The translations under genes and the position numbers were made by a program. A DNA stretch of 64,000 nucleotides, taken from assembly GCF_001625215.2 (NCBI RefSeq), contig NC_030387.2, positions 32,015,606 to 32,079,605 of the forward strand, in the 5' to 3' direction. This stretch comes from Daucus carota subsp. sativus. Its lineage: Eukaryota > Streptophyta > Magnoliopsida > Apiales > Apiaceae. Shown here one piece after another: positions 21,431 to 37,342 of this stretch. Position 1 is the first letter of the stretch. The number at the start of each line of letters is the position of its first letter. The notes beneath the pieces are model-generated. The model was not told where the DNA came from and did no database searches. It saw only the letters and a program-made list of their open reading frames with translations.

Positions 21431-21744
21431 ATGCAAGCATCAAATTGTTGCAACTCTTTAAAAGCATTCCGTGATACGGCCAAGACTAGAGAAGAGAGGA
21501 TTGAGTTGTGTCGTTGCGTGCAGGATCGTTCTAATAGAAACAGAGCTGGTGTTCCTGCTCCAGATGCTCGTGTTCCTAAAATAGACGCTCTTCCTGCAAA
21601 ATGCGGACTTCCATTTATATACTCTGCAGATCGTAAATTCGACTGTAACACGTAAGTTTATTTCACGGATTGTTGATAATTTTTTTGATTAGTTCATTAG
21701 TACACATGACTGACTAATATATTTTTCTATGCAGCGTAAACTAA
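21431..21744 (+). pseudogene. nsLTP copy without promoter or signal peptide
   Basis: Compared with 10,540-11,003, a 344-bp deletion joins upstream sequence to exon 1 at a shared TGTT. It removes the TATA box, the start, the signal peptide and Cys1-Cys2. An upstream ATG happens to fall in frame (MQASNCCNSLKAF), leaving a possible 76-aa leaderless product with six of the eight cysteines. Exon 1 ends at 21,651, the intron is 21,652-21,734 and exon 2 is 21,735-21,744, both splice sites kept. Without a leader or the full disulfide set it should not work as an nsLTP. Confidence 0.88.
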
Positions 21745-23253
21745 GCTTACCTCCGGTGCATGAAGAAGTAGTTGGAGGAAAAATCGATATATATAATAAC
21801 ACTGAGGCCATATATGTGCCTTAAGAAATAAATTTATGAGCAAATGTATCTCATATGTTTTGTAATTTTTCAGTTCAACAAGAAATGCAACTCCTGTTTT
21901 GCATCCACCGTAACTCATTGAGTTCTGTAATGTATTTCTGGCGTGCTATATTATAAACGTTTGACGTTTCTTATTAATTCTAACGTAACTGTTAATGCCA
22001 AAAGATAAAAGAACGTCGTCTACTGATCAATGACTGTCACTTAGTACTACAAGTCTGGAACTGTCACAAATCACAGGGAAAGGCCTCTGTTTATGACAGT
22101 TTAGTATTGTTGTATACCGAAAGCAGCATTCCCAGCGGCAGATATGCATACTTCTTGTAAGCTAATAGAAATACATTTAAACAGCAATGGAAACACGACG
22201 ACTCCAGTCATAAGCTATACTCAAGACATCAGGTAACAAGATCTCGGTTTTTCTCTGATCAACCGGCATCCCAGTCCCTATTTCTGGATATGAGTGTCAT
22301 AAGGGCAACCACGACTGACCTCATGCTTGGCCTTAGTACATGATTTCCGGAGATCTGTGCTGGGGTCGGGCTGATTCATTACCTCTTTAAACTGTAAAAA
22401 ATATACAGATAAATATATACTTATAATTACAATGTGCTCATTATGGCTGAGTGTTGCTGGGTTCCACTGAAGCTTAAGAGTTTGCAAATGACATGGAGAA
22501 ACACAGAGTAGAGCCTGATTTAGGTACTTATAAAATTTTAGTCAAAGTCTTACGACATCTCGGCATGATGAGTGGTGCAGGGGAGATAGAGAAAAGAACT
22601 ATAGAGCGAGGTTCAGCATTGCATACAACATTCTGATATGTGGGCTTTTCTAGGTAGACGGTGCTGATAAAGGTCTAAACACACGTAAAGGTCTAAAGAA
22701 TTGATAAAGAAATTACAACATCTGTAATCCAAGAGTTCTTTATATGCTATGAAGTGCGAGTTATACAAAAAACAAATAGAACGGATCAAGAAATTTAAAG
22801 CAACATTAGCAAGTTAAGCTGCCAAAGGATTACGAGGATGATTCTGTTATACTACAAGCTAATATTAATATGAAGTCTATTAGAAAATATTGAATTAGAC
22901 GTTCAACACTATTGACAGATTTCCAGAATATAATCAGTCAAACAAATAGACAACTCTCTCTTGTTTTTCACAAACAACTCCATAACCACAATTCAATACA
23001 GTGATTTGAATTCAAAGGTCAAACAGAAAAAGAGTGAGTGAGAAATTATAAACGATAAGATAACTTGGAAAAAACGATAGCAAAGAATGTTGAACATGAT
23101 ACAAAAATATGGACTTCTCACAGATTTATTGTAATATTTCTTTTATATTGCCATTATCAACCACGCCATATGCAAAATAGTAAATATAATCGTTATGGAC
23201 TCCAGAATATAATCATTAATTAGTAGATGTAGATTTGTAAGACTGACAATTCC
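21745..23253. other. Convergent intergenic region, third copy
   Basis: Nearly identical to 11,004-12,515, including the loss of the 15-base splice-donor block. No gene is seen. Confidence 0.5.
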
Positions 23254-24523
23254 TCACTTTGCATATTTCAACAGTGATTTGCCTCCCTCGTACATGATTA
23301 GACTCTGTGGAAACGAGGTGTCTACAGTAGATGGAGCAAGGACTTCACGGGAAACATCTGGACCCCCGTGCTTACCATATCCATGATATTTAGAAATCCT
23401 GCTCTTAAAATTAATAGAGACTATGTGCGTTTCATCAGGACGCTGCGATTGGAATGACTCTACTATAAGAGTTCCAGTCTTTGTAATATTCAAAGGATGC
23501 CCATATTGTTTGAGCACAGCTGTAGCAAGTAGAACCCAAGAGCCTACACCTTTTCGTTGCCTCCTCAACCATATAGGAAAAGGATACTTGGGAGGCACTA
23601 GATTGTAGCAATCTGGGTCCAAAGTACAAAGAGCGAGTGAACCTTCAAAACTCATGAGCTTAAACGGGGCAATAACTCCAAATAGACGGGGAACACGATT
23701 TGGCACATTAAATTCCCCAAACAACTGCGTATCAAAATCATGACATTATCTTCAACTCATTCCCCTTCAAACTATTAAACTCCTCAGTTCCAGGTTGTTT
23801 CATCTCTACCCAGTAGTACCTACCATCAACATAAGCCCCCATTTCATTAACAAGCCTCGGAACCCGAGAATCCCCCATCTTCTTCCACGTGTTCTTCCTC
23901 AAACTATAAACCTCAACCTTCGGAGCCACCTCTCCAAACTGCTTCCCCTTTCCATCCTGAACGTAAACAATCCTAATAACCTTATAATCATCCGTACCCT
24001 TATCATACCCCATCCCGACAACATAATAACTCTTCTCCCTATCATCCAAAAGCCTCTTAAAACAACTCGAAACAAGAACCCTATGTCTCCTAACAAAAGG
24101 GTTCCACAAATACAACTCCCTAGCAGCATAATCTATATGCAAATCAGTTAACAAAAGCATTCCATCTACTTGCGCAATTAGCTTCAAACTGCCACTCTTG
24201 GTAACAAAGGGAATGTCGAATTTTTCGATAACTCGAGAAGTATCAGCAGAGATTAAAGAGCAGTAATTTTGGTGAGAGATAAAAGGGGGGATTATAAGCA
24301 CAGCATTATCATCACAAAAGTTAACAGCTTTCCGAATTTGAGAGGAAATAAAAGATGGGTTGTTGATAAGAGAGTACCATGCTTTGTTCACTGAGCTTGA
24401 TTTGATTAGGTCTTTTACAGAGAGTCTTGAGAAGATTTCAGCGGTGGTTTCTTCAGGGAGATCATGAAACGTCGTCGTTGAGACTCCATTGTTGCTTACT
24501 GGGGCTACTGCAGCAATTGACAT
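23254..24523 (-). pseudogene. F-box/FBA gene copy with a 2-bp frameshift
   Basis: Full length and colinear with the intact gene at 12,516-13,787, with the start MSIAAVAPV and a complete F-box. A two-base loss at about 23,740 (AATCATGACATT where the intact copy has AATCATATGACATT) shifts the frame after NELKIMS, near residue 260. The remaining 156 codons continue in another frame. The product would keep the F-box and half of the FBA region. As it is one small indel in a repeat-rich assembly, a consensus error is possible. Confidence 0.85.
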
Positions 24524-27500
24524 TTTGATTGCAAGGAGAAATTGTGTAGGGTTTTAGAAACAATGAAACTGGATTATTGTGAAGAGCTTTTTGTAGTGAC
24601 TTTAAAATCAACGTAAAGAAAAGCCTGCAAACACATGGAAAGTGTACGTAAAAGTGAAGAGCTTTTTGCAGTAAAGAAAAAAGTAACTACCACAAAAATG
24701 TCAAGCCGTAAAACGGATAATTTTGATATTAATTTGTATGTACGTTGATTCGGATCTGAAAATTCATATCTGTATCCAGATACAAATACTATCCGGATCT
24801 GAATCTGATTTTAAATAGATTTTTATTTTTATATTAAAAAATTTTGAAAATTATAAAAAATAGCAAAGATCAAAAAATGATGTTAAAAATTAAAGTTAAT
24901 AAAGATGATTTATATCTATTCAAAAATTAATTTTTACTTATATTTCGATATAAATTTGTTATCTTTAAAATATTTAACTCAAAAAATATTTTGATATATG
25001 TCTATAATATCTTACAATTATATAAAATTTATATAAATATATTATTTTATGAATTTATATATAAATACACACATTATAATAAACACACTATAAAGTTATA
25101 GAATATTAAAATAGAGTTAAATATCATATACTCCCTCCGTTTCAATTTACACGTCCATCTTGAAAAAAAAATTTGTTTCAAATTAGTTGTCCACTTCAAC
25201 TTTCAATGCAAAATCATATTTCCAAAGTCAATTCTACTCCACATATCTCTTGTTTATATTTCCTAGATCAATCTCATTCCACATATTATAGTAATTTAAT
25301 GCATCTAATTTGTCAAGATCCACTTTTCTTAAACTGTGTGATTTTTTTAAAGTGGACATTTATTTTGAAACGGAGGGAGTATATTTCATTTCGGATTCGG
25401 ATATTATCGAATACAAATATGCCTATATCCGTATCCGGAATTGTCGGATTCGGATGCGGTTAATATCTGGTAGGTGACTGTATACGTCCAAAAAATTCAA
25501 ATAGGTCACTCAACTCAAACTAATCATCAATCAACGGCTTTCGAATTGAACGAATGATTAAATTAAGTTGATTTATTTGAGTTTTTTGGACGTAGTCCGT
25601 TAAATTTTCAATGAGTGATGTGCTTCAGTTTTTTGGACACAGTTTATCACATAGTTGATATTCAACCCTATAAAAATTCATATAAACATGTGCAGTGCAA
25701 CATGTCTTCCTTACAAAATTATTAATGTTTTATGTAAAACAGTCGGCAAACCATATATGTAGCGACTAGATCATTTTTTTTTATCATTCATCTATGTCCA
25801 AACTATTCAAAAAAGTTATTCGACTCTGATATTCTGATAACCATTAATACTGTAATCAAAGAATATGTGTAATGGATACACATCAAAAGAAACAAAACTA
25901 CCACAATATTATCGATATACTAACATGCAAATACATGCCCAAAGTCATACATTTCACAAAGATTAAAAGAAAATCATTATAAGAACTGACTGCAGCAGTG
26001 TGACTAGTGTCCGCCTGGAGATCTCTTTTCGAACATAATTGAGGACACACTGATCAGTGGTTTGTAGGTGATATTACTATATATCACCCTCAGTGCCATA
26101 TGCAAGTCATTGTATCACCCCTTGTTCCAGATCAAGACCCGATAAACATTACTATGAAGTACTTTTGCCAATCAAAAAAGAATAATTAAGAGGTTAAATC
26201 CAATACGACACATCAAATTAGTTACTCAGGAATATTAGGATATTCCATCTGAAATTTCTCAAGTAACTGATGTAATGTGATTTCTTGTCTGAACCTCTTC
26301 ATTTCTTTTTGAAGATTTGTTACGGTACTTACAATAGTGTTACCGGACTCTTGATCTGGAACAAAGGATGATATACAATGATATTTACCCATGCATGAAA
26401 TCTACCTACCCTGTCCATCTCTTTTGGAATTTGTAAGATACAATCCGCTTCGGCGAAATTGCATAGTAAAGAGCACCATAACACGCATACATATGATTAA
26501 ATACAAGGGCATAAGAAAAATCTAGTGAATTGGGAGGAAGTGTTTGGGGTTGTCTAGAGCTCATGCGATTTTTGATATATATAATACTAGCACATACACA
26601 CAATGATGTCATATAAGAAGAGTCGAGTGAATCGGTCGCTAAAGAAGTGTCTAGAATTAGGGAAAAGGAAGTGTCCTAGAGCTTTTGAGATTTTTGATAT
26701 AAATTAAATACAGTACTAGCACATATAAAGAATGATGTCATCACATGAGAAGAGTTGAGTGAATCGGCCTCACAAAATATCTAGAATTTTATGGAGAAAG
26801 AAGCTTCTGGAGCTCTTGAGATTTTTGATATAAATACTGTACTAGCACATACATACAACAAAATGATGTCACATAAGAAGAGAGTCGAGTGAATCGGGCC
26901 CTAAAGAAGTGTCTAGAAATCTCCAATTTTGCATATAAAAACAATGATGCGCACACATAACAATATCATATAGGTAAGGACTAAAACCTCTAGCGAAATG
27001 CAATTTTTTTTATAAGGAAATGAAAGAGCAATGCGAAAAGAACGTGCTAGGGACATTAAACGAGAATCCAAATTTTAAAATGTCCAAAAGAGGTATAAGT
27101 ATGTAAATTATGAAACGCTTTTGCTAAAATTAAATACAATAAGAATATGTTTCATTATGGCGCTAGATTCATAAATTATCACCCAAACTATAAAAAAGAA
27201 AATAATTTTCCAGAAAGAAGAACAATCCTAATGAGATTTCATATTCACCTGCAGTGACTAATTATATATTTAGAATTCGTGTAAACTCAAAAACTAATCC
27301 CAACATAACCTGATGTACAACATATGATTATTATGATTTAGATTTTCTAGTGGCAAAGCTAATTCTTCATTACAAACAAAATAATAGGATTTACTTGGAA
27401 ATGGGAATAGTGATATAATGTGCACCCAATCAAACATTGACAATTATATACATATTTGATTTGAATTTGTCGTCGTCTCCATATTAGCAAATTTATAAGA

Positions 27501-27541
27501 GTAAACTTCTGGTTGTTTATTAAAAAGAAATGAAATGTCCT
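24524..27541. other. Inverted unit spacer, third copy
   Basis: The mirror copy of 1-2,925, including the TIR element (about 25,460-25,670), the 56-codon frame (26,222-26,392, minus) and the tandem repeat (about 26,520-26,910). Clean sequence stops at about 27,541, within the first 180 bases of the unit, where normal bases give way to G runs. Confidence 0.6.
25131..25379. mobile_element. Stowaway MITE, inverted copy
   Basis: The same element as at 2,332-2,581 in the opposite orientation: CTCCCTCCGTTTCAATTT at the left and its inverse at the right, with TA on both sides (25,129-25,130 and 25,380-25,381). Confidence 0.9.
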
Positions 27542-27551
27542 ATGCTTCCTC

Positions 27552-30030
<2,479 letters not shown>

Positions 30031-33000
30031 CGGCCATAATGGAACATATTCTTTGATTGTATTGGTAAGTTTTGCAAAAAGCGTTTTCATAAATTTACAT
30101 ACTGGGTATACCTCTTTTTGACTTTAAAATTTTGTGATTCTCGTTTTAATGTCCCTACCACGGTTCTTTTTCGCAGTTGGCCCGGTTCATTTCCGTTGGA
30201 TAAAAGAAGATTGTGCGATTTCGGCTAGAGTTGTTTTGGAGTCGCGGGTGGGGGGGGGGGGGGGGGGGTGGGTGGGGTGGTGAGCGCTGGAGGGGTGGTG
30301 AGGGGGGTGGGGAAATATAAGGGGGGTGGTTGTGGGGGGGAGGGGTGGGGAGGTGGGGAGGTAGGGGTGTGGGGGGGGGGGGGGGTGGGAGTGTCGCATT
30401 CATTTTTTTTTGGTGTATGAGTTGGGCCTGAGAAGGATGGGATATTGGTCCTAGAACAGAGTGGGAGGCTGCTTTTAGCCCGAATTCACGGCTCCGTAGC
30501 GGCGGGTCTCTTGGAGGTTGTGACGCAGTTCGAGGTGTGTTGGTTGGGGGTTGTAGTGAGGTGGGGGGTGGGGAGTGGTGGACTGGGTGGGGGGTGGGAG
30601 GGGGGGGTAACAGAGGAGTTGTATACAAAATCTCAGGAAGCTCCCAGTGAGGCTTGCTTGTCTTGGCCATAAAAGGTTGCGCTTAGTCTGTGGTTGTGAG
30701 CCTAGTTCACGCAACTCGCTCGGATGTATGAAATCATGCGTTTAGTAGTGTTGCGATACGTAGTTGTAATATGTTTTATATCAAAAAGTCGTCAAGAAGC
30801 TCTAGAACACTTCCTTTATCCGCTAGAGGCATTAGACACTTCTTGAGCGACCGATGGTCACTCGACTCTTCTTATTAGACAAACTCACATAAGTAATAAG
30901 AAGTATGGTGCTGTTAGTTTGATATAGATCCAAAAATCCCCCCCCCCCGCGATGAGCTCTAGACACAACCCCAAACACGTCCCTTCCCAATTCACTAGCT
31001 TTGATAAAAAAATGAGTGTTTGTGCTGTAATGCCCCTGTGTAGGTGGTTAAGTCATATGTATGCGTGGTTATGGTCGCTCCTTTACTGATGCAATTTATC
31101 GCCGAAGCGGATTGTATCTTACAAATTCCAAAAGAGATGACAGGGTAGTTAAGATGGTTTCATGCAATGGGTAAAGGCATTGTATATCTGCCTTTGTTCC
31201 CAGATCAGAGTACCGGTACACTAGTGTAAAAGTACCGTAACAAATCTTCAAAAAGAAATGAAGAGTTCAGACAAAATCCACATTTAACATCAGTTAACTT
31301 GAGAAAATTCAGATGGAATATCCTAAATTTCCTGAGTAAACGAATTTGAGGTGGTTGTCTTATTGGGATTTAACCTCTTCATTATTCCTTTTTTGATTGG
31401 CAAAAGGACTTCAAATAGTAATGTTTTATCGGGTTCCTTGATCGGAAAAAGGGGTGAATACAAATGACTTGGGCATAGGTGAACTGAGGGGTGTGATATG
31501 ATAGTGAATGATCGGAACTACAAACCACGATCAGTGTTTTCCTCAATTATGAGTTCGAAAGAGATCTCCAGTCGGGAACACTAGTCACAACTGCTTGGCA
31601 GTCAGTCTCTTATATGATTTTTCTTTTAATCTTTGTAAATGTATGACGTGGGGGCATGTATTTGCCCCATGTGTTAGTATAGTCGATGAGATGTTGTGTG
31701 GTATAATGTGTTTTCTTTTTGGGATGTGTATGGGGGGGGGAAAGGCCATTACGCATATATCTTTGATTACAGTAGTATGGGTATCAGAATATCAGAGTCC
31801 GAATAAACTTTTTTGATAGTTTTTGGACATAGATGAAATGAGAAAAAAAAATAAAAAAATCTAGGCGCTACATAGATGGTTTTGCCGACGGTTGTTTACT
31901 AAAACATGGTAATAATTTTGTAAGGAAGACTGTGCACTTCAGCATGGGGGTTTATATGAATTTGTTGTAGTAGGGGTTTTTAGGGATAAATCAACTAAGA
32001 GGAGGGGTGATAAGCTTTGGTCCAAAAAACGGGAAGTGCACATCACGCATTTAAAATTAACGGACCTAAAGAGAGCCGGGTCCCAAAACGCTGTCAAATG
32101 AGAGAGTGGCAAGCGGTTAATGTTTAAGTCATTCCGTTCAAGGTCGAAAGCAGGTGATGTTGGATGTATGGTAGGGTGTTAGTTTATAGCCTATTTGAAA
32201 TTTTTTGGTACGTATACAGTGGCCGGAGCCGTACGAAGAATAGATAAACCGATCCGAAGTCACAATACAAAATGATCCTGATAGGCCGTGATGGAGTAGG
32301 CAATAGTTTGGAAGTATTCGATAATAGTCCGAATCCCGAAATGAAAGTATCACTCCCTCCGTTTCAAAATAAATGTCGCACTTAAAAAATCACAAGCAGT
32401 GTTAAGAAAGTGGGATCTTTTGACAAATGGGAGATGCTTAAATTACTATAATGATGTGGAATGAGATTGAGTCTGAGAAATATAAACAAGAGTATGTTGA
32501 GTAAAAGAATTGACGTTGTGAAATTGGATTTTGCTTGAAGAGTTTAAGGGGACCACTAAAGTTGAAACAAATTTTTAAGTGTATGTCAAGAAAAGGATAA
32601 GAATAGAGCGAAACGAGACGTGAAGAAAAAAAAAAAAAAAAAAAAAAAATGTGTAAAACGGAGTGAGTGTAAAATATTGAAAAAGGATTTACTCTATTTT
32701 AAATATTCCCGATAACTTTATAGTGTGTTTAATTAGAATGTTGTGTAGTGTTTATAGAGTAAATTCATAAAAGTGATATATTTTTAATATAAATGTTATA
32801 TATGTAAGATGTAGTTGAATTACATAGGTGGCAAAATTTTTTTGAGTTAAATAAGTTTTAAAGATAACAAATGTTAGATCGAAATATAGTAAAATTTAAT
32901 TGGTTTGGAATAGATAGAAATCATCGTTTAATTACTTTAATTTTTTAACATCATTTTTTTGTCTTTGCTAGTTTTTTTATAATTTGTCAAAATTTGTTTA

Positions 33001-33343
33001 ATAGAAAATAAAAATATATTTAAAACAGATCAGAACGGAATAGTAGTTGTTATCTGGATACAGATAGGAAGGTTCAGATCCGAAAATGGGCAACGTAACA
33101 TACAAATTAAATATCAAATTTAATCCGTTTACGGCTTGACATTGTTGTGTGGTAGGTGTACTAAAAGAGTTTTGTCTTTAATGCAAAAAAGCGCGTTCCT
33201 TTTATATACTCACTTTCCATGTGTTTTCAGGCCTTTTTTCTTTACGTTGATTTTTGTAAAGTCACTAACAAAAAGCTCTTCACAATAATCCAGTTTCAGT
33301 GTTTTCTAAAACCCTACAACATTTGCTACCCGTTGCAATCAAA

Positions 33344-34662
33344 ATGTCCAATGGGCTGCAGTGCCCCAGTAAGCAAAACAATGGAGTCGCAACGACGACG
33401 TTAATCAAATTAACGCATCTGAAGAAACCAACGCTGAAATCTTCTCAAGACCTCTTAAAAGACTAATCAAATCAAGCTCAGTGAAACAAGCATGGTACTC
33501 TTCGTAGCAACAACCCATCTTTTTATTTCCCTCTCAAATTCGGAAAAGCTGTGAACTTTGTGATGAGAATGCTTTTGTGGGCCTGTAGAATCCCCCCCCT
33601 TTTATCTCTCACCAAAAAAAGTACTGCGCTTAATCGTCTGCCTGAGACTTCGTCGATTTAGCGAAAAATTCGACATTCCCGTTGTGTACAAGAGTGCAGT
33701 TTGAGCAATTGGCCGCAAGTAGATGGAATCTTTTTTGTTAACTGATTTGGCATATTAGAATTAATGCTGGCTAGGGAGGTTTGTATTTGGTGGAAACCCT
33801 TTTGTTAGGAGACATGGTTTCGTTTGTTCGAGTTGTTGTTAAGAGGCTTTTTGGATGATAGGGAAGAAGAGATTTTTAGTGGGTCGGATGGGGTTAATGA
33901 GAAGGGGGACACGGATGCATTCATAAGGTTTTATTTAGGATTGGGTTTAACGTCAGGATGGAAGGGGACGCAGTTTTGGAAGAGGTGGCCTCCGAAGGTT
34001 TAGGTTTGATAGTTTGAGGAAGAACACGTGGAAAAGATGGGGATTCTCGGGTTCCCGAGGCGTGTTTAATGAATGGGGGCTTATGTTTGAGATGGTAGGT
34101 AACTACTTTGGGGGGTAGTATATGGAAACAACCTGAACCTGAGGAGGGTTGTTAATAGTTTTAAATTGGAGAGGGGAAGAAGTTTTTGAAGAATCGGTCA
34201 ATGAACAATTGTTGAATAGCAGTTGTTTGGGGGAATTTAAATGTGCCAAATGTGTTTCCCCGTCTAGTTGAGTTATTGCCCCGTGTAAGCTTCAATGAGT
34301 TGTTGAAGGTGGCAACAATAAAACAGCTCTTTGTACTTTTGGACCCAGAGGGCGATCCAATCTTAGTGGCCTCCCAAGTATCACATTTATCACTAAATAT
34401 GGGGAGGAAGGCAACGGGAAGGGGTAAGGCGTCGGTGTGTGGTTCTAACCTGCTACAGCTTTTGGCGCAAACATATGGGCATCCTAATGAAATAAAAAAA
34501 AAAAAAAAAAAAATAAATACAACAACGACTAAGTAAACTCTGAATAGTACAGTATAACATTCCAATCGCACGTCCCTGAATGAACAGCACATAGTCCTAT
34601 TAATTTTTAAAGAGCAGGATTTCTAAATATCATGGATGGGTAAGACGGGGTCCAGAAAATAT

Positions 34663-34720
<58 letters not shown>

Positions 34721-34858
34721 CGTGAAGTCCTTGCTCCATCTACGTAGACACCTCGATTTCCCACAGAGTCTAAATCCATGAAAAAAAAAATGGCGGGCTA
34801 AGATAAGGGCAAATCAACTGTTAGAAGGGGGGGGAAATGAGGTGGGGGGCGGAAGTGA
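33344..34858 (+). pseudogene. F-box gene image in the error-rich block
   Basis: ATGTCCAATGGGCTGCAGT at 33,344 corresponds to the F-box start, and matches continue to the end of the gene, with many insertions and deletions and a 40-base A run at about 34,665-34,718. No frame survives beyond short pieces. It is probably the noisy image of the gene at 23,254-24,523, so it should not be counted as a gene copy. Confidence 0.6.
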
Positions 34859-36991
34859 GGTACAGACATAAAAAGTTGATCATGTCCGTACAAAATCTAC
34901 AATCTTACTAATTGAGATGGATTGATATCTGGGAGTCCCAGTAACGATTAATTTTAACTAAGAATTTATGCATTGGCGTGTGGTTTTATAGATGAAGCCA
35001 ATATAAAAAAAGAATAATACAATAAAAAGGTCTGTGAGAAGTCCATATTTTTGTGAAAATAATCATGAATTCAACATTCTTTTGCCGATCGTTTTTAGTC
35101 CCAAGTTTATCTTATCGGTTAGTAATTTCATCACTGCGCTCTTGTGTAAAAATCTAAAAAAATAATTGAACAACATTTGAATGGTGTGCGTGGGTGAGTC
35201 GAGCGTGTGGTGTGAGGTGTGAATGAGGATTAATGGAGTAGTGTTATAGTTAAAAACAAGAGAGAGTTGTCTATTTGGTGACTGAGGATAATATACATGA
35301 AACACATAAACAATAAAACAAATAGGTGGGAAACGTCGGGAAGGTGGGGTCAATGAATTTGGTGGCGTGTAGATAGAGCCTTACAAAATAAGTAAGATTA
35401 GCTTTGTAGTATAACAAATCATCTCTAATCCTTTGGCATTGGAGGCGGAAAAATATGCGAATATAAAAAAATAAAAAAAATAAAATAAAAGAAAAGCTTT
35501 AAATTAATCATTGAAAACATCAAAAACGATTCTATATGTTGTTAAAAAGTTTGAAGTTTGTATAACCAGACACTTCATAGCAGATAAAGAACGTCTTGGT
35601 TACAGATTTTGTAAAGTTCTTTAGCAATTCTTTAGACCTTTACGTGTGTTAAGACCTTTATCAGCACCGGCTACCTAGAAAAAGCCCACAATCAAAATGA
35701 TTGTATGCAATTGCTGAAAACGGCTCTATAGTTCTAATTTCGGGGGGGGGGGGGGGGGCTATCGTCCCCTGCAACCACTCATCATGCCGCGCGAGAATCA
35801 GGGGGGTGTCATAAAAAAAAATAAGACGTTGACTAAAATTGTTTATAAGTACCTAATCGAGTCAGCGAACTGCACTGTTGTTTCTCCAGTCAATTTCAAA
35901 CCACTCGTAGCTTCAGTGGGAACCCAGCAACACTCAGCACCATAATGACAACATGGTGGAAGTAAGAAGTTATAATAGATATTATCCTGTATATTTTTAT
36001 ATTATACAGTTTTAAAGAGGTATGATCAGCCCGACCCCAGCACAGATCTCCGGAAATCATGTAACTAATGCCCAAGCATGAAGGTCAGTTCCAACGTTGG
36101 GTTTGCCCTATGACACTCATATCCAGAAATAGGGAAACTGGGATGCCGGTTTTGATCAGAGGAAAAAACCGAGAAGTCTGTTACCTGATGTGCTGTGTTA
36201 GGGTGTTATAGCGTTTATGACTGAGGCCTCGGTTTACCATTGCCGGTTGTTTAAAATGTAGTCCTATTAGCCTTACAAGAAGTATGCATATCGTGCCGAT
36301 GGGAATGATGCTTTCGGTAAGATAACAACAATAACTAAACCTTCAATAGAACAGAGGCCTTATAAAACAAAAACTAAGATTAAATTAAAAATATATGACA
36401 AAAGTAATACCAGACGGTGATGTAACTAAGGTGAACAGTCAGTTGATAAAGTAGACCAACGTTCGTTATAAATCTAAGATTTGGCATTAACAGTGTACTT
36501 AGAATTATAAGACAACGGCAAACGGTTGATAGGGTAGGGGGCACGCCAGAATACAAAATAAATAACGAAGAACAGAAACTCAAATGATTTAGCCGGTGGA
36601 AAATGAAAAAAAACACAAACAAAAACAGGAGTTGGCGCATTGCTTGTTGAACTGAAAAATGCAAAACAGTAAGATACATATGTGCTCATAAATAATAATT
36701 AAGATTTCTTAAGGGGCAAGGCGATGAGGGTGAGGTGGGCCGCAGTGGTGTATTATATAGATCGATAATAAGGTGTATCACAATACCCAACGGTGACTGT
36801 GGGCGGATTCCAATAGAAGCGGCCGGGAGAGGGTACAGGCTTTAGGTATGGTGTACATACGGCATAAGAAAAAGAAAAAAAAAAAAAAAATAGTCAATCA
36901 TTGTACTAATGAAACCTAATCAAAAAACAAGCTATCAACAATCCGAAAATAAACTTAAAAAAAAGTACAAATATGAAAAAAAAAAAAAAAA

Positions 36992-37342
36992 TAACGTCGA
37001 AATTTAACGATTCCAGCAGAGTATATAATGGAAGTCCCGCATTTTTTGCGTAGTCGCGGGTGGGGCTGGGTGGGGGGTGTAGTAAAAGAGAAATACACCC
37101 AACAAAGAAAAAAGAGGTCCATCTGGGAGCAAGAAGAACAAAAGAAAAGAAAGAAGACCAGCGGCGGTGCAAATAATAAATAAAAAATAAAAAAGGGTAA
37201 TACAAAAGAGTAGGGGAGGGGGTGTGGGAAGAACGACATGCCTGCACGACAAAGAACCAGGACGACAATCCCTCCAACTGGTCTCTAGAAAAAATACTGG
37301 GGGTGTCCGGATCAACGGAATGCTTTATAAACGGAGTTGCGG
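36992..37342 (-). pseudogene. nsLTP image in the error-rich block
   Basis: Recognisable pieces are CCAGCAGAGTATATAATGGA near 37,013 and ACGGAATGCTTTATAAACGG near 37,316, with scrambled sequence between. It is followed at once by sequence from upstream of the nsLTP promoter, as in the deleted copy at 21,431-21,744. Confidence 0.5.
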
